Assembly: GCF_964026455.1 (NCBI RefSeq)
Contig: NZ_OZ032152.1
Coordinates: 930,001 to 994,000, forward strand
Direction of reading: 5' to 3'
DNA from: Rickettsia endosymbiont of Lasioglossum villosulum
GTDB lineage: Bacteria > Pseudomonadota > Alphaproteobacteria > Rickettsiales > Rickettsiaceae
Length of the DNA stretch: 64,000 bases
Each line of letters opens with the position of its first letter. Within the stretch, counting starts at the first letter, position 1. The notes under the pieces are model-generated. The model searched no databases, was not told the origin of the DNA, and worked only from the letters and a program-made list of their open reading frames with translations. Shown one piece after another: positions 20,903 through 30,173 of the stretch. A program made the position numbers and the translations under genes.

Positions 20903-21979
20903 ATGAGCCTGCAAAATTTTCGTATTCATAAAAGACTAAGTTTAAATCCTGAAACAGTTGAAGAAATATATGCAATAATTTCTGAAGTCGAGGGCGTAAA
21001 AAATAGTTGGCAAATTACTAAGCAACTTTTGCCTCAAACAATAGAGCGTTTGACTCGCTGTGTAATTATAACCTCTACAGGTTCTTCTAACCGTATTGAA
21101 GGAAATAAACTTACCGATAATCAAGTAGAAAATCTTTATAAAAATTTAGATGTTCAAAAATTTAAAACACGTGATGAGCAGGAAATAGCAGGATACTTAC
21201 AATGCCTTGAATTGATTTTTAATAATTATGATGAAATACATATTACAAAGTCATTTATATTAAAACTACATAATGATATGTTAATTTATAGCGATAAAGA
21301 TATACGTCATAAAGGTAATTATAAATTTGCATCAAATCGTGTAGAAGCAAAAGACTATGATGGTAATATAGTGGGTGTGATATTTGAACCGACACCACCA
21401 TATTTAGTTAAAAAAGAAATGCAAGAGCTAATAGATTGGTATAATTTAGCTGTTAAAGATAAAGCTAAACATCCACTCATACTTATTGCTAATTTTATTT
21501 TTGAGTATTTAGCAATTCATCCATTTCAAGATGGTAATGGGCGGACAAGTAGATTATTAACAAATTTATTACTTTTAAAACATGGTTATTTATTTACTCA
21601 AATCGTCTCTCATGAGCGTATTATTGAAGAAAATAAAGTAGATTATTATAAGGCACTTAATAAAACACAAAGTCATTGGAAAAAGGAAGCAGAGGATATT
21701 ACAGCTTGGTTAAAGTTTTTCTTAAATGTAGTTAAATTACAAAGCACTAAAGCTTTACAAATAATTAAAGAGGATAATATAGAGTATTTATTATCGGAAA
21801 AACAATTATTATTATGGAATTGGATTAACAAAGAAAATAAAGAGTTTAGTCGAAAAGATGCTGTAAGTGCATTAAATTTTCCAGAAAGAACAGTTGAGTC
21901 TATTATAAAAAAATTAGTTGATTTAAAACGTTTAAAATCTATTGGTCAAGGAAAAGCCACACGTTATAAGCTTAAGTAA
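20903..21979 (+). CDS. Fic family protein with C-terminal winged helix (Fic 3)
   Basis: A 358-residue Fic protein with HPFQDGNGRTSR as active-site motif and SSNRIEGN as inhibitory motif, so again a self-inhibited enzyme. The N-terminal part begins MSLQNFRIHKRLSLNPETVE. The C-terminus (KEFSRKDAVSALNFPERTVE, ending KATRYKLK) is a probable winged helix. The gene lies alone between the autotransporter and the ABC transporter, inside a 36-base direct repeat (20928-20963 and 21986-22021), which suggests duplication or mobility. Activity is expected to be AMP transfer to a protein hydroxyl; targets are unknown. Confidence 0.87.
   Translation: MSLQNFRIHKRLSLNPETVEEIYAIISEVEGVKNSWQITKQLLPQTIERLTRCVIITSTGSSNRIEGNKLTDNQVENLYKNLDVQKFKTRDEQEIAGYLQCLELIFNNYDEIHITKSFILKLHNDMLIYSDKDIRHKGNYKFASNRVEAKDYDGNIVGVIFEPTPPYLVKKEMQELIDWYNLAVKDKAKHPLILIANFIFEYLAIHPFQDGNGRTSRLLTNLLLLKHGYLFTQIVSHERIIEENKVDYYKALNKTQSHWKKEAEDITAWLKFFLNVVKLQSTKALQIIKEDNIEYLLSEKQLLLWNWINKENKEFSRKDAVSALNFPERTVESIIKKLVDLKRLKSIGQGKATRYKLK
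20928..20963 (+). repeat. 36-bp direct repeat around Fic 3, left copy
   Basis: An exact 36-base sequence starting ATAAAAGACTAAGTTTAAAT, within codons 9-21 of Fic 3. It recurs unchanged at 21986-22021, just after the Fic 3 stop, where it would encode KRLSLNPETVE again. Confidence 0.9.
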
Positions 21980-21985
21980 ATACGT

Positions 21986-22021
21986 ATAAAAGACTAAGTT
22001 TAAATCCTGAAACAGTTGAAG
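21986..22021 (+). repeat. 36-bp direct repeat around Fic 3, right copy
   Basis: Exact copy of the Fic 3 5' coding segment, starting 7 bases after its stop and ending where the convergent ABC ATPase gene ends. The preceding CGTAT also matches the left copy. It looks like the stub of a second tandem Fic gene. Confidence 0.9.
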
Positions 22022-23281
22022 CTATATTAAGTTAAATATTTGCGTTATGTTATTGTAAATAAATAGATTTCCGTAACGTCCCCACTCTATTACAGTATTT
22101 AATATATTTGTAAGCTCTTCATTCTTATATTCCTTTCTTAAGTGACTAATAAGAGTTTGCTTTTTCATTTGGCTTTTAGATTCTTGTAAAATACGCCTAA
22201 TAGAAGCAGCTACGGGAATATATTCAATCAAATGTCTACCAAAGATTTTTCTTCTTTCTTCTGCATCCCCATCAAGGAACACCCTACCCGCTCCGGTAAT
22301 ATGTACATCACTATTTTGGATTTCAATAAACTGAAAAAGTTGCAAAGCTCCTAAAATGCTAAAGAAATTATCAGATGATATATTTAACGACTTAGCTAAG
22401 GTAGCAAGGCTAGCCTGACCGCTATATGGCTTAGATATCAAAATTTCCATCATTCGTTCCATATTATAAGGCTCGGCAGCATGAATCGACATAATATCAG
22501 CACTGTTAGATTTTAAATTAATCTTCATCAAATCGTAAATTCTATTTACAAGACAAGTGAATTCTTTACTCAAACGATCACGTGGATGCGGCAAAGTAAT
22601 AGGGATTTCTGCTATAATCTTACCGGGATTTGAAGATAATACCATAACTCTATCACATAAAAATATTGCTTCTTCTATATTATGCGTTACTAATAATATA
22701 GATTTTAATGATATAGTTTTTTCTGACCATAAATCTAATAAATCTGTTTTTAATGCTTGACCGGTTAAAATATCCAAAGCAGAAAACGCTTCATCCATAA
22801 GTAAAATCTCAGGTTCAACTGCAAGCGATCTTGCAATCCCTACACGCTGTTTCATACCTCCTGAAATTTCTTTTGGGTAATTATGTTCATATCCGCTAAG
22901 CCCTATTATATTTAAAGCGTTTATGGCTTTTTTTCTTACTTCGTCTGATGGTAAATTTTTTGCTTTTAAGCCAAGTTCAATATTTTCAAGTACTGTAAGC
23001 CACGGGAAAAGAGCAAAATTTTGAAATACCATAGAAATTTCCTCTATTGGTTCTTCAATTTTTTTGCTATTAAATATTACTTCCTCACTTGTAGGGGGTA
23101 CTAATGCCGATAATATCCGCAGTAAAGTAGATTTACCTGAACCAGATTTACCAAGCAACCCAACAATTTCTTTTTCATAAAGAGTAAAATTAATATTGTC
23201 CAAAATTTTAACTTCATTACCTGACGGAGCAATAAAACTTTTATTTATTTCCTTTAAAATCAATATTTCTTTATTGGTCAT
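22022..23281 (-). CDS. Nitrate/sulfonate/taurine-type ABC transporter ATPase with AAA-associated C-terminal domain
   Basis: A 419-residue protein. The first 250 residues are a standard ABC ATPase: Walker A GKSGSGKST at 44-52, signature ISGGM at 139-143, Walker B ILLMDEA at 159-165, and a later switch His in LLVTHNIEEA. The remaining 170 residues match the extra C-terminal domain (AAA-associated) found on a subset of NrtD/SsuB/TauB-like ATPases. It would power the permease encoded just downstream of it in the window (upstream in transcription). No periplasmic binding-protein gene lies in this cluster. The substrate is not evident. Confidence 0.87.
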   Translation of the reverse strand: MTNKEILILKEINKSFIAPSGNEVKILDNINFTLYEKEIVGLLGKSGSGKSTLLRILSALVPPTSEEVIFNSKKIEEPIEEISMVFQNFALFPWLTVLENIELGLKAKNLPSDEVRKKAINALNIIGLSGYEHNYPKEISGGMKQRVGIARSLAVEPEILLMDEAFSALDILTGQALKTDLLDLWSEKTISLKSILLVTHNIEEAIFLCDRVMVLSSNPGKIIAEIPITLPHPRDRLSKEFTCLVNRIYDLMKINLKSNSADIMSIHAAEPYNMERMMEILISKPYSGQASLATLAKSLNISSDNFFSILGALQLFQFIEIQNSDVHITGAGRVFLDGDAEERRKIFGRHLIEYIPVAASIRRILQESKSQMKKQTLISHLRKEYKNEELTNILNTVIEWGRYGNLFIYNNITQIFNLI

Positions 23282-23315
23282 AGGATTATTTCTATTAATT
23301 AGGTAACTTCAAAAT

Positions 23316-23405
23316 CGTCATTGCGAGAAGAAACTGAAAGTTTCGACGAAGCAATCTCATTAAGCATCCTGAGATTGCCACGTCGCTTCACTCCTCGCAA
23401 TGACG
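23316..23405. repeat. Rickettsia palindromic element (GTCATTGCGAG type)
   Basis: Starts CGTCATTGCGAGAAG and ends CTCCTCGCAATGACG, with an internal complementary pair around GCAATCTCA / TGAGATTGCC. It lies between the ABC ATPase and the permease genes, so an operon transcript would carry it as a long hairpin. Confidence 0.85.
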
Positions 23406-23421
23406 TGGTATAAAACAACAT

Positions 23422-25159
23422 CTAACTTAACTTACTCTTACTTACCGACAAATTATATAACGGACGCCATACCAAACGGCTTATAACTATAACATATAGA
23501 GACATTACCACTACCCCAATAGCTACTCGGCTGTAATCACTAGCATTTGTAATATACGAACCAAGACCAATTGCAGAAATACGCACATTTCCCCAAGATA
23601 CTATTTCTGCTACTATACTTGCATTCCAAGCTCCTCCATAAGCTGTTATAACGCCAGTAACTATATGAGGGAAAATTCCAGGTAATATAATATTTTTCCA
23701 CCATAGCCATCCTTTAACACGAAATATATTAGCTGATTCTTTTAAATCAGCAGGAAATGCCGAAGTTCCAGCTATAACATTAAAGAGAATATACCATTGA
23801 GTGCCAAGTATCATAAGAAAACTCAAAGCTATGTTGGGATTGAGATTATAGTGCGAAATAAAAATAACCACGAAAGGAAATAAAAAATTAGCAGGAAATG
23901 CTGAAGCAATCTGTATTACAGGCATCATTTTTGCGGTATAGCTACTATTTAATCCGATAAATACACCGATAGGTACCCATATAATAATAGCTAAAATGAC
24001 CATAGCAATTACTCTTAGTAGAGTAAAAAAGCCTAATTTTATTACTAATAAAAACTCCGATAAACTAATTGCTGTTTTAGCAAAGCCATAGCATTTATTT
24101 GCAGCATATATTGCTAAACAAGCTAAACACCCATACCATAGGATAGCTATAAGTAAATTTGGTATTGGTTTTATAAAAATAATATAGAGCTTAGATAAAA
24201 GATTTGAGATAATTTTGGTTATATTATTAATAAAAAAATTACATGGTATGAATATAATAGAGATAATTTTTGCTATATATTATGGTGATAAAATTTGTCT
24301 TTTTAAATAAATCCATAACCATGGATTTAGGTGTACAAGCTTTTACTATATTCTCATAACGAAATTTATCTGCCCACACAATTAACGGACGAAATATAAT
24401 TTGATCATATAATATAATTACTATAAACATAGTGATTACAGAATAGATTATAGAAATTATATCTTTCTCATATATCGCTTTAGCTATATACGAACCAATA
24501 CCAGGTACACTAATTGTATTCCCGCCTATTACTACAGTCTCTGATGCTACGAGAAAAAACCAACCACCAGACATCGACATCATGCTATTCCAAATTAGCC
24601 CTTGTGTGGCAAAAGGCAATTCAAGCTTTAAAAATTTTTTCAGCGGTGAAAGTTTAAATATATTACTTGCTTCGACTAAATCATTCGGGATAGTTTTAAG
24701 TGATTGGTAAAAGCTAAAGGCTATATTAGGCACTTGGTTAGTAAATGTAGCAAATATTACCGCACATTCTATACCTAAACTACTATTTGGAAATATTGAT
24801 ACAAACCATGTAACAGTAAATGTTAAAAAGCCTAATATCGGTACAGATTGAAAGATATCTAATATTGGTATTAAAATATTTTCTGCTGTTTTATATTTTG
24901 CGGCAATAGTCCCGTATATTATAGCAGTTATCAGCGAAATAATAATCGCTATAAACATTCGTAATGTAGTTTGCAGCGTATATTCTAATAAATGGATTGG
25001 ATCTAAATATATTTCGTTTTTTGCAATAGCCACAATGGATGAATCCATTTCATGCAGCCCCTTACCTATTGCAAATATAATCCCGCATATAATCAATATT
25101 ATACATAGATCCCAAATGTTAAACGAGCCTCTATGAAAATTGTTTTTATATATATGCAT
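23422..25159 (-). pseudogene. Two-domain ABC permease (NitT/TauT type), split by a frameshift
   Basis: Two permease pieces lie head to tail on the minus strand. The first (25159 down to 24239) has one permease domain with the EAA-like loop LVEASNIFKLSPLKKFLKLE. The second frame is open from 24279 down to 23422, well upstream of its first ATG at 24003, and carries a second domain with KESANIFRVKGWLWWKNIILP. The frames overlap only between 24239 and 24279, and the upstream part of the second frame (ILWYGCLACLAIYAANKCYG) reads as a normal membrane helix. This fits a single fused permease of about 575 residues broken by one small indel near 24240-24280. It pairs with the ATPase at 22022-23281; an RPE lies between them and another before its start. 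Confidence 0.72.
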
Positions 25160-25184
25160 GTGCTTTGCTTTGAAAATTAGAAAA

Positions 25185-25282
25185 CGTCATTGCAAGAAGA
25201 AACTGCAAGTTTTGTACGTACGCAATCTCAGGATGCTTAACGAGATTGCCACGGCGATGCTACGCATCTCCTCGCAATGACG
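25185..25282. repeat. Rickettsia palindromic element (GTCATTGCGAG type)
   Basis: Begins CGTCATTGCAAGAAG and ends TCTCCTCGCAATGACG, with an internal GCAATCTCAGG / GAGATTGCC pair. It fills the gap between the permease and the DUF4239 gene. Confidence 0.85.
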
Positions 25283-25294
25283 ACAAAAAACACT

Positions 25295-26095
25295 TTACTC
25301 CAAACGTTCAATATATGTAATAGCCTTATTAAGATCATATTGATTAACCGCGAAAGGACCACGGAAAGGTTTATCTAATATAAATAATAAGAAAATCATA
25401 GAACCGGAGGTTATACAAACTAACATGACTGAAATTTTATGCAAGTAGACCCTAATCCCAAGCATACAAACAAAAATTAGGTTAATAGTAGTCATAATAA
25501 ATACGACTACCCAATATTGAACATTTAAGGAAAAATAAGACATTTTAATCCTATTATACCTGATGGTATAAAGCTCTTTGATCTCTTTAACTATTTCTTT
25601 TTTAATAAATAATTGCATCTGATCATTTACTTTATAATCTTTAAGACGACTAGTAATATCTTGCAGAAAACTAAGTGCTTCATGACCGATTTTTTTACCA
25701 TCCCTCATTAACTGCCATTCACGCCCTACTACATCTTGTGCATAATTTTTAATATCTGCATAAATTGCAGGCTTCATCTCGTGGGGAAGCCAACTAACAC
25801 TATCTGCAAGCCTCATTAATATTGTAGATTCGGTTGCCACTACTTCTTGAGCTTTATTAAAATTACCAAGCAGATATATTAATACAAAACCGGTTGATAC
25901 TGCATACATGCTTCCTACTACACCTGATAAAAATCCTCCAAGGCTGCCTAATTCTTCTCTTTGGAAATTAGTTGGGATGATATATTTAGAGAGATATAAG
26001 CATATACTGCAAAACCCCATTAAAATAATGTTGATTATAAGAAATAAGACAATATTAGGAATGTTATAAATAAAATCAATTATCTGTTCAGGCAT
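25295..26095 (-). CDS. DUF4239 (bestrophin-like) membrane protein
   Basis: A 266-residue membrane protein with two hydrophobic helices near the N-terminus (about 10-35 and 50-77), a long soluble middle helical region, and two helices near the C-terminus followed by LDKPFRGPFAV, the conserved closing motif of DUF4239 proteins. These are called bestrophin-like and may act as ion channels, but function is not established. It is transcribed in the same direction as the ABC transporter genes and may share their operon; an RPE lies between. Confidence 0.75.
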   Translation of the reverse strand: MPEQIIDFIYNIPNIVLFLIINIILMGFCSICLYLSKYIIPTNFQREELGSLGGFLSGVVGSMYAVSTGFVLIYLLGNFNKAQEVVATESTILMRLADSVSWLPHEMKPAIYADIKNYAQDVVGREWQLMRDGKKIGHEALSFLQDITSRLKDYKVNDQMQLFIKKEIVKEIKELYTIRYNRIKMSYFSLNVQYWVVVFIMTTINLIFVCMLGIRVYLHKISVMLVCITSGSMIFLLFILDKPFRGPFAVNQYDLNKAITYIERLE

Positions 26096-26251
26096 AGAAT
26101 AATATTTATGTTTGTATCATTTTAAATAATTAGCTGCTATACAATGTCATTCCCGCAAAAGCGGGAATCCAGCATAAAGCGAGATAAATCGAGCTTTTAT
26201 TTTAAAAAATTTACTGTATTTAGACTTTTTTCCTAGATTCCCGCTTTTGCA

Positions 26252-26458
26252 CAGTAGTGTCCGGAGAAAAAATAAACGTTATTATTATTAGGTTTTTTCG
26301 TCATTGCGAGAAGAATTACAAAGTAATAAGGGCGAAGCAAGGAAGTAAAAAAATGCTAAAATTAGTTATTTTTTACTATTTTTCTGGATTGCCACGCGGT
26401 CTACGACCGCTCGCAATGACGGTTTTAATAATACTCCAATTTTCTCCGGACACTACTG
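26252..26458. mobile_element. Short terminal-inverted-repeat element (MITE-like) inside an RPE
   Basis: A 207-base element bounded by perfect 19-base inverted repeats, CAGTAGTGTCCGGAGAAAA and its reverse complement (26440-26458). It has no transposase gene, so it is a non-autonomous, MITE-like element. The flanks suggest a CTTT target duplication if the ends are extended to 26248 and 26460, or a CA duplication if not. It sits inside an RPE and itself contains another one. Confidence 0.75.
26300..26420. repeat. Rickettsia palindromic element nested in the MITE-like element
   Basis: Starts GTCATTGCGAGAAGAATTAC and ends CCGCTCGCAATGAC, with an internal CTGGATTGCCACG arm. It is carried within the terminal-inverted-repeat element at 26252-26458, making a third nesting level. 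Confidence 0.85.
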
Positions 26459-26546
26459 CACTTTCGCGGGAATGACATAGGAGTCATGCAACAACACCGG
26501 ACAAGCCTTATAAGAAAACTATTATGCATAATAAATCATCCTTTAT

Positions 26547-26789
26547 TTAGACCTCCACTTCCTCCAAGGTTATTGTAGAATCGGCAAGCTTAGTAATTTT
26601 CTCAATCTTCAAACGGGCTTCTTTAAGTTTCTTTTCACAGTGATTTTTAAGCAAAATACCACGCTCAAAACTATTAACTGCCGCTTCTAAAGTCTCTTGC
26701 CCGTTATCTATTTTTTTTACAATTTCTTCAAGTTCGCTTAAAGCTTCTTCAAAACTAATATTTTCGTCTAAATTTTTATTGGTAGTCAT
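26547..26789 (-). CDS. xseB: Exodeoxyribonuclease VII small subunit
   Basis: An 80-residue, all-helical protein with the XseB signature [20 protein letters not shown] followed by [14 protein letters not shown] and a coiled C-terminal helix. The small subunit binds XseA to form exonuclease VII, which degrades single-stranded DNA in the cytoplasm. It lies 12 bases after the AsmA-like gene on the same strand and is probably co-transcribed. The length is normal for the family. Confidence 0.93.
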   Translation of the reverse strand: MTTNKNLDENISFEEALSELEEIVKKIDNGQETLEAAVNSFERGILLKNHCEKKLKEARLKIEKITKLADSTITLEEVEV

Positions 26790-26801
26790 GTGTTTTTATT
26801 T

Positions 26802-29438
26802 TTAATGGTTAACTAAATTAGTTTCTTCTGTAGTTGTTTGCTGAGGTATTAGCAATTTTTTTAATTCACTACTATTAAAGGTCTTTTTAGGAGCAAACAT
26901 ATTTCCTTGTATTTTCAAACTAAGATTGCTTAAAATACTTTTATCTGCATTAGAACTAGTATTTTTTGGATCAGATTTAACAAGGCTAGACGGAATATAA
27001 AAAGATAGAATATTAGATGAATCCATATCAAAATTATATATATTAACTGCGAAAGATGCAGCCCCTGTACTATATTGCGTGACAAAATTTATATCTTTTA
27101 AAAGAGCAATGCCTTTTTGTAAGTCAATATTACCACTTATACCCGTAATTCTTTGTTGTCCTGTCGTTATAGCACTATTTATATCTTTATCAAGATTCGA
27201 TGCATTATAATCATAATTATTAATTTTCTGTATGAAAGAATCAATATTAAAGTTATTAACCGTGATAACATTTATAGCAAATTGTGATTTACTAGTAAGG
27301 TTATATAGTTGATTTTGCAGAGTATTGCCGTTAGTGGAAAAACTACCGCTAATACTTATTTCACCTTCTGAAGCAGCAAATATTTTAGGTAAGAGTGCTG
27401 AAGCCTTATCTAAATCTATAGTATTTAATGCATATACAAAATTAAGAGAGTAAGGATCTAACAAAATATTACCACTACCTTGCAATTTACCACCTAATAG
27501 TTCTGCTTCAATATTATTGAATTGTAGTAAATTATTATTATTTACTGCATAGAATTTAACATTTTTTAGTACTAAATCATTTTGCGACAAGCTAGATAAA
27601 TTACCATATATTTGTAACGTAACTTTATCTAAACTATAATCATTTACTAATTTATTTCTTAAATCAAGTAACTTTGCAGGTGATAATAAATCAGTACTTA
27701 AACTACCATCTTTAATTTCGACAGTTAGAGATGGTAATACGCTAGAAGCATCCAAATTCCAGCTAGTTGATAAGTAGCTATTATTTGTTTTTAAATCTAG
27801 ATTACTAATTTTTACACTAGCTGGTGAAATTTTAGCAAGTAGATTCATCTTATCAAAGATTTGATCATTATATTTAACACCATCTACTAAAATATCTAAA
27901 TTAATTGTATAAGGATTTGTTCTAATTGGGATAAATTTACTTGGATAATCTAGGCTCTTCATATCCTTAGTCAAGCCTTGCACAAATTCGATAAAAGGTG
28001 AAATTACTGGATAACTATTTTTTGTTAAATCAAGCGAAGATATACTAAGTGTAGCATTTAAATGAGGTGTTTGAGCAATAAATTTACCAGAAAAATTCCC
28101 TGATAAACTTAAATTATCTGTTTTTAGCAATAAATCTTTAAAAAATAAATCTATTAAGGTTAGTTTTAACTCAGACGATAGAGTAAATGGTATAGCATCT
28201 TTAACTGTGATATCAGCAAATCCTAATATATTTAGTAACGAATTAAAATCGTTATGCTTTAAATATATTTGTCCATCAAACATACTTCTAATAGAATTCT
28301 GCGTTACATTACCTAGAAGCTTGAACTCACCATCTGGTTTAATACTTCCTAAACATTCATCTATTTTTAAAGTACCTTTTGATAAGCTAGAAGTAAACGT
28401 TACTTTCTCTAATGTATTATTATTACTTAAAATTACTTCATCAATTACAATATTGATTTTAAGCAACTTATCAGCAAAAATAAATCTAATATTCGATGGA
28501 GCAGTATTAAATGTTACCGGAGCATTTGAAGAAACTATTGAATTTAAATCTATTTTAGAAAAATTTAAATTAACAGTACCAGTAGTATTATCATTTTTAG
28601 CAATGTTAATAGCACCACCCCCCGTAATAAATGGTGATTCTACAACTATATCTTTTAGCTCTACTGCATCTTCTGAATTTAAAATGTTAAACTTAACATT
28701 TACTACACTTGTTTGATTCAGCTTATTTAAAATATGGCTTAAATCCGGTAGTATGTTATACATTGCTAACGCTAGGTTTTTGATATTATATTCACCATTA
28801 CCGCTATCAAGTTTAGAATCCTTATAAACTTGCGACAATTTAAAATTATAATCTTTATTATCAATATCAAAGCTAAACTTTACTATATTCTCACTCTTAT
28901 TAATTGAGCCTGAAATTATGCCTAACTCGTTATTTGTAGTTTTAAATATATAATTAGATGCTAAATTTTCCTTTTTTAATGAACAATTAGAAAAATTTAA
29001 AATGGAATAATCTTGTTTATTAATAATATTGAGGTTTGTAATATTAAGATTTATATTTTGCAGTTTATATTTAAAAAACTTATCTATTAGCTCTTCATTA
29101 TTATAAATATTGAGCATCTTAGAATCTGCATAGATCTTAGCGTCTAATATTTCTAACCTACTAATTTGAGGGCTAAGTTTTATAAGTGACCAGACTGAGA
29201 AATAGACTTTAACTTCTTCTAAATCTACTTTTCCCTCTTCCTTTATTGATTCAATGGCTAAATAAGGTATTGGGAATTTATTTATTTTTATTTTTCCGAT
29301 ATTCTCATTGGCAATTCCTAAGCGATTAGTGAAATTACTCGCAACAGAATTATAATTAACTAGAGACAATGCACCAAAAAAAAGAAATAGTAATAAGGAG
29401 CAAGAAATTATTATGCCAGCAATTATTTTTTTTATCAT
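26802..29438 (-). CDS. AsmA family protein
   Basis: An 878-residue protein anchored by one N-terminal membrane helix (about residues 4-25) and otherwise made of beta-rich repeats. The start (IIAGIIISCSLLLFLFFGAL) and the C-terminal region around GNIDLQKGIALLKDINFVTQ are typical of AsmA, part of the bridge-like family that spans the periplasm and is thought to help move phospholipid or keep outer-membrane order. It precedes xseB on the minus strand with a 12-base gap and diverges from rimM. No damage is visible. The exact paralogue within the AsmA group cannot be set. Confidence 0.78.
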   Translation of the reverse strand: MIKKIIAGIIISCSLLLFLFFGALSLVNYNSVASNFTNRLGIANENIGKIKINKFPIPYLAIESIKEEGKVDLEEVKVYFSVWSLIKLSPQISRLEILDAKIYADSKMLNIYNNEELIDKFFKYKLQNINLNITNLNIINKQDYSILNFSNCSLKKENLASNYIFKTTNNELGIISGSINKSENIVKFSFDIDNKDYNFKLSQVYKDSKLDSGNGEYNIKNLALAMYNILPDLSHILNKLNQTSVVNVKFNILNSEDAVELKDIVVESPFITGGGAINIAKNDNTTGTVNLNFSKIDLNSIVSSNAPVTFNTAPSNIRFIFADKLLKINIVIDEVILSNNNTLEKVTFTSSLSKGTLKIDECLGSIKPDGEFKLLGNVTQNSIRSMFDGQIYLKHNDFNSLLNILGFADITVKDAIPFTLSSELKLTLIDLFFKDLLLKTDNLSLSGNFSGKFIAQTPHLNATLSISSLDLTKNSYPVISPFIEFVQGLTKDMKSLDYPSKFIPIRTNPYTINLDILVDGVKYNDQIFDKMNLLAKISPASVKISNLDLKTNNSYLSTSWNLDASSVLPSLTVEIKDGSLSTDLLSPAKLLDLRNKLVNDYSLDKVTLQIYGNLSSLSQNDLVLKNVKFYAVNNNNLLQFNNIEAELLGGKLQGSGNILLDPYSLNFVYALNTIDLDKASALLPKIFAASEGEISISGSFSTNGNTLQNQLYNLTSKSQFAINVITVNNFNIDSFIQKINNYDYNASNLDKDINSAITTGQQRITGISGNIDLQKGIALLKDINFVTQYSTGAASFAVNIYNFDMDSSNILSFYIPSSLVKSDPKNTSSNADKSILSNLSLKIQGNMFAPKKTFNSSELKKLLIPQQTTTEETNLVNH

Positions 29439-29500
29439 ATCTATAAAAAATTATTTAAATATATTATTATATATAACTAGCAAAATTTAAAGGTAAATTA

Positions 29501-29998
29501 ATGAATTCCTTAGAAAATTTAATTCTAGTCGGTGTAATAAAATCATGTCATGGGATTAAAGGACATGTAATTTTAAGATCTTTTACCGATCCTGCTATAA
29601 AAATAACTGAAAGGGAATTAGTAAACGAATCAGGTGAGAAAGTAAATATTAATCTAATTAAACAAAATTCTAAAGGTGAATTAATTTGCCAATTTAATGA
29701 TATATCTACTCGCAATGAAGCAGAAAATTTAAAAGGCTATAAATTATTTTGTTTACGTTCAAGTTTGCCAAAACTAAAAGAAGACGAGTTTTATATAACC
29801 GATTTAAATAATTTATCAGTATTAGACAGTAACCATACTGAAATCGGTAAAATTAAAAATATCCTCAATTTTGGTGCTGGTGATATAATAGAAGTAGAAT
29901 TTTTAGATAAAACAACCGAATTATTACCTTTCAACAAAGATTTCTTTCCCGCTATAACTAAGGATTATGCCATTTTAAATTATAAGAGGGATGAATGA
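29501..29998 (+). CDS. rimM: Ribosome maturation factor RimM
   Basis: A 165-residue protein with the RimM N-terminal domain ([20 protein letters not shown], then LKGYKLF) and a PRC-barrel C-terminal domain ([20 protein letters not shown] ... LLPFNKDFF). It binds ribosomal protein S19 and the 16S rRNA head during 30S assembly. Usually rimM lies with rpsP, trmD and rplS; here it stands alone between the AsmA-like gene and an RPE, as often in Rickettsia with its scattered operons. Confidence 0.93.
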   Translation: MNSLENLILVGVIKSCHGIKGHVILRSFTDPAIKITERELVNESGEKVNINLIKQNSKGELICQFNDISTRNEAENLKGYKLFCLRSSLPKLKEDEFYITDLNNLSVLDSNHTEIGKIKNILNFGAGDIIEVEFLDKTTELLPFNKDFFPAITKDYAILNYKRDE

Positions 29999-30002
29999 TA
30001 AT

Positions 30003-30121
30003 GTCATTGCGAGGAAATTACGAAGTAATTGACGAAGCAATCCAGCTAAAAAATGCTAATTTATAGCATTTTTTATTATCTTTTCTGGATTGCCACGCTC
30101 ATTTCATTCGCTCGCAATGAC
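30003..30121. repeat. Rickettsia palindromic element (GTCATTGCGAG type)
   Basis: Starts GTCATTGCGAGGAAATTACG and ends TTCGCTCGCAATGAC, with internal AATCCAGC / CTGGATTGCC pairing around an AT-rich loop. It separates the convergent rimM and sca4 genes, where a long hairpin could end transcription from both sides. Confidence 0.88.
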
Positions 30122-30173
30122 GGAAAAATCAATTCACAGAGGCAACCCATACACAAACGTTAATAAATTTACA

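Larger units (their letters stand above)
26146..26476. repeat. Palindromic element (GTCATTCCCGC type) interrupted by another element
   Basis: The left end is GTCATTCCCGCAAAAGCGGG and the far right end CTTTCGCGGGAATGAC. The right arm is cut in two: GATTCCCGCTTT... stops at about 26248 and CTTTCGCGGGAATGAC resumes at 26461. Removing the insert restores CCCGCTTTCGCGGG, the same core seen intact at 42522-42537. Confidence 0.8.

Noticed and set aside
24239..24279. Programmed frameshift in the ABC permease
   Set aside because: I see no slippery heptamer with a downstream pseudoknot in the overlap; an ordinary indel is simpler.
26257..26475. Open frame of 72 codons on the plus strand
   Set aside because: It lies entirely within the nested repeats; its codons are repeat arms, so it is not a gene.
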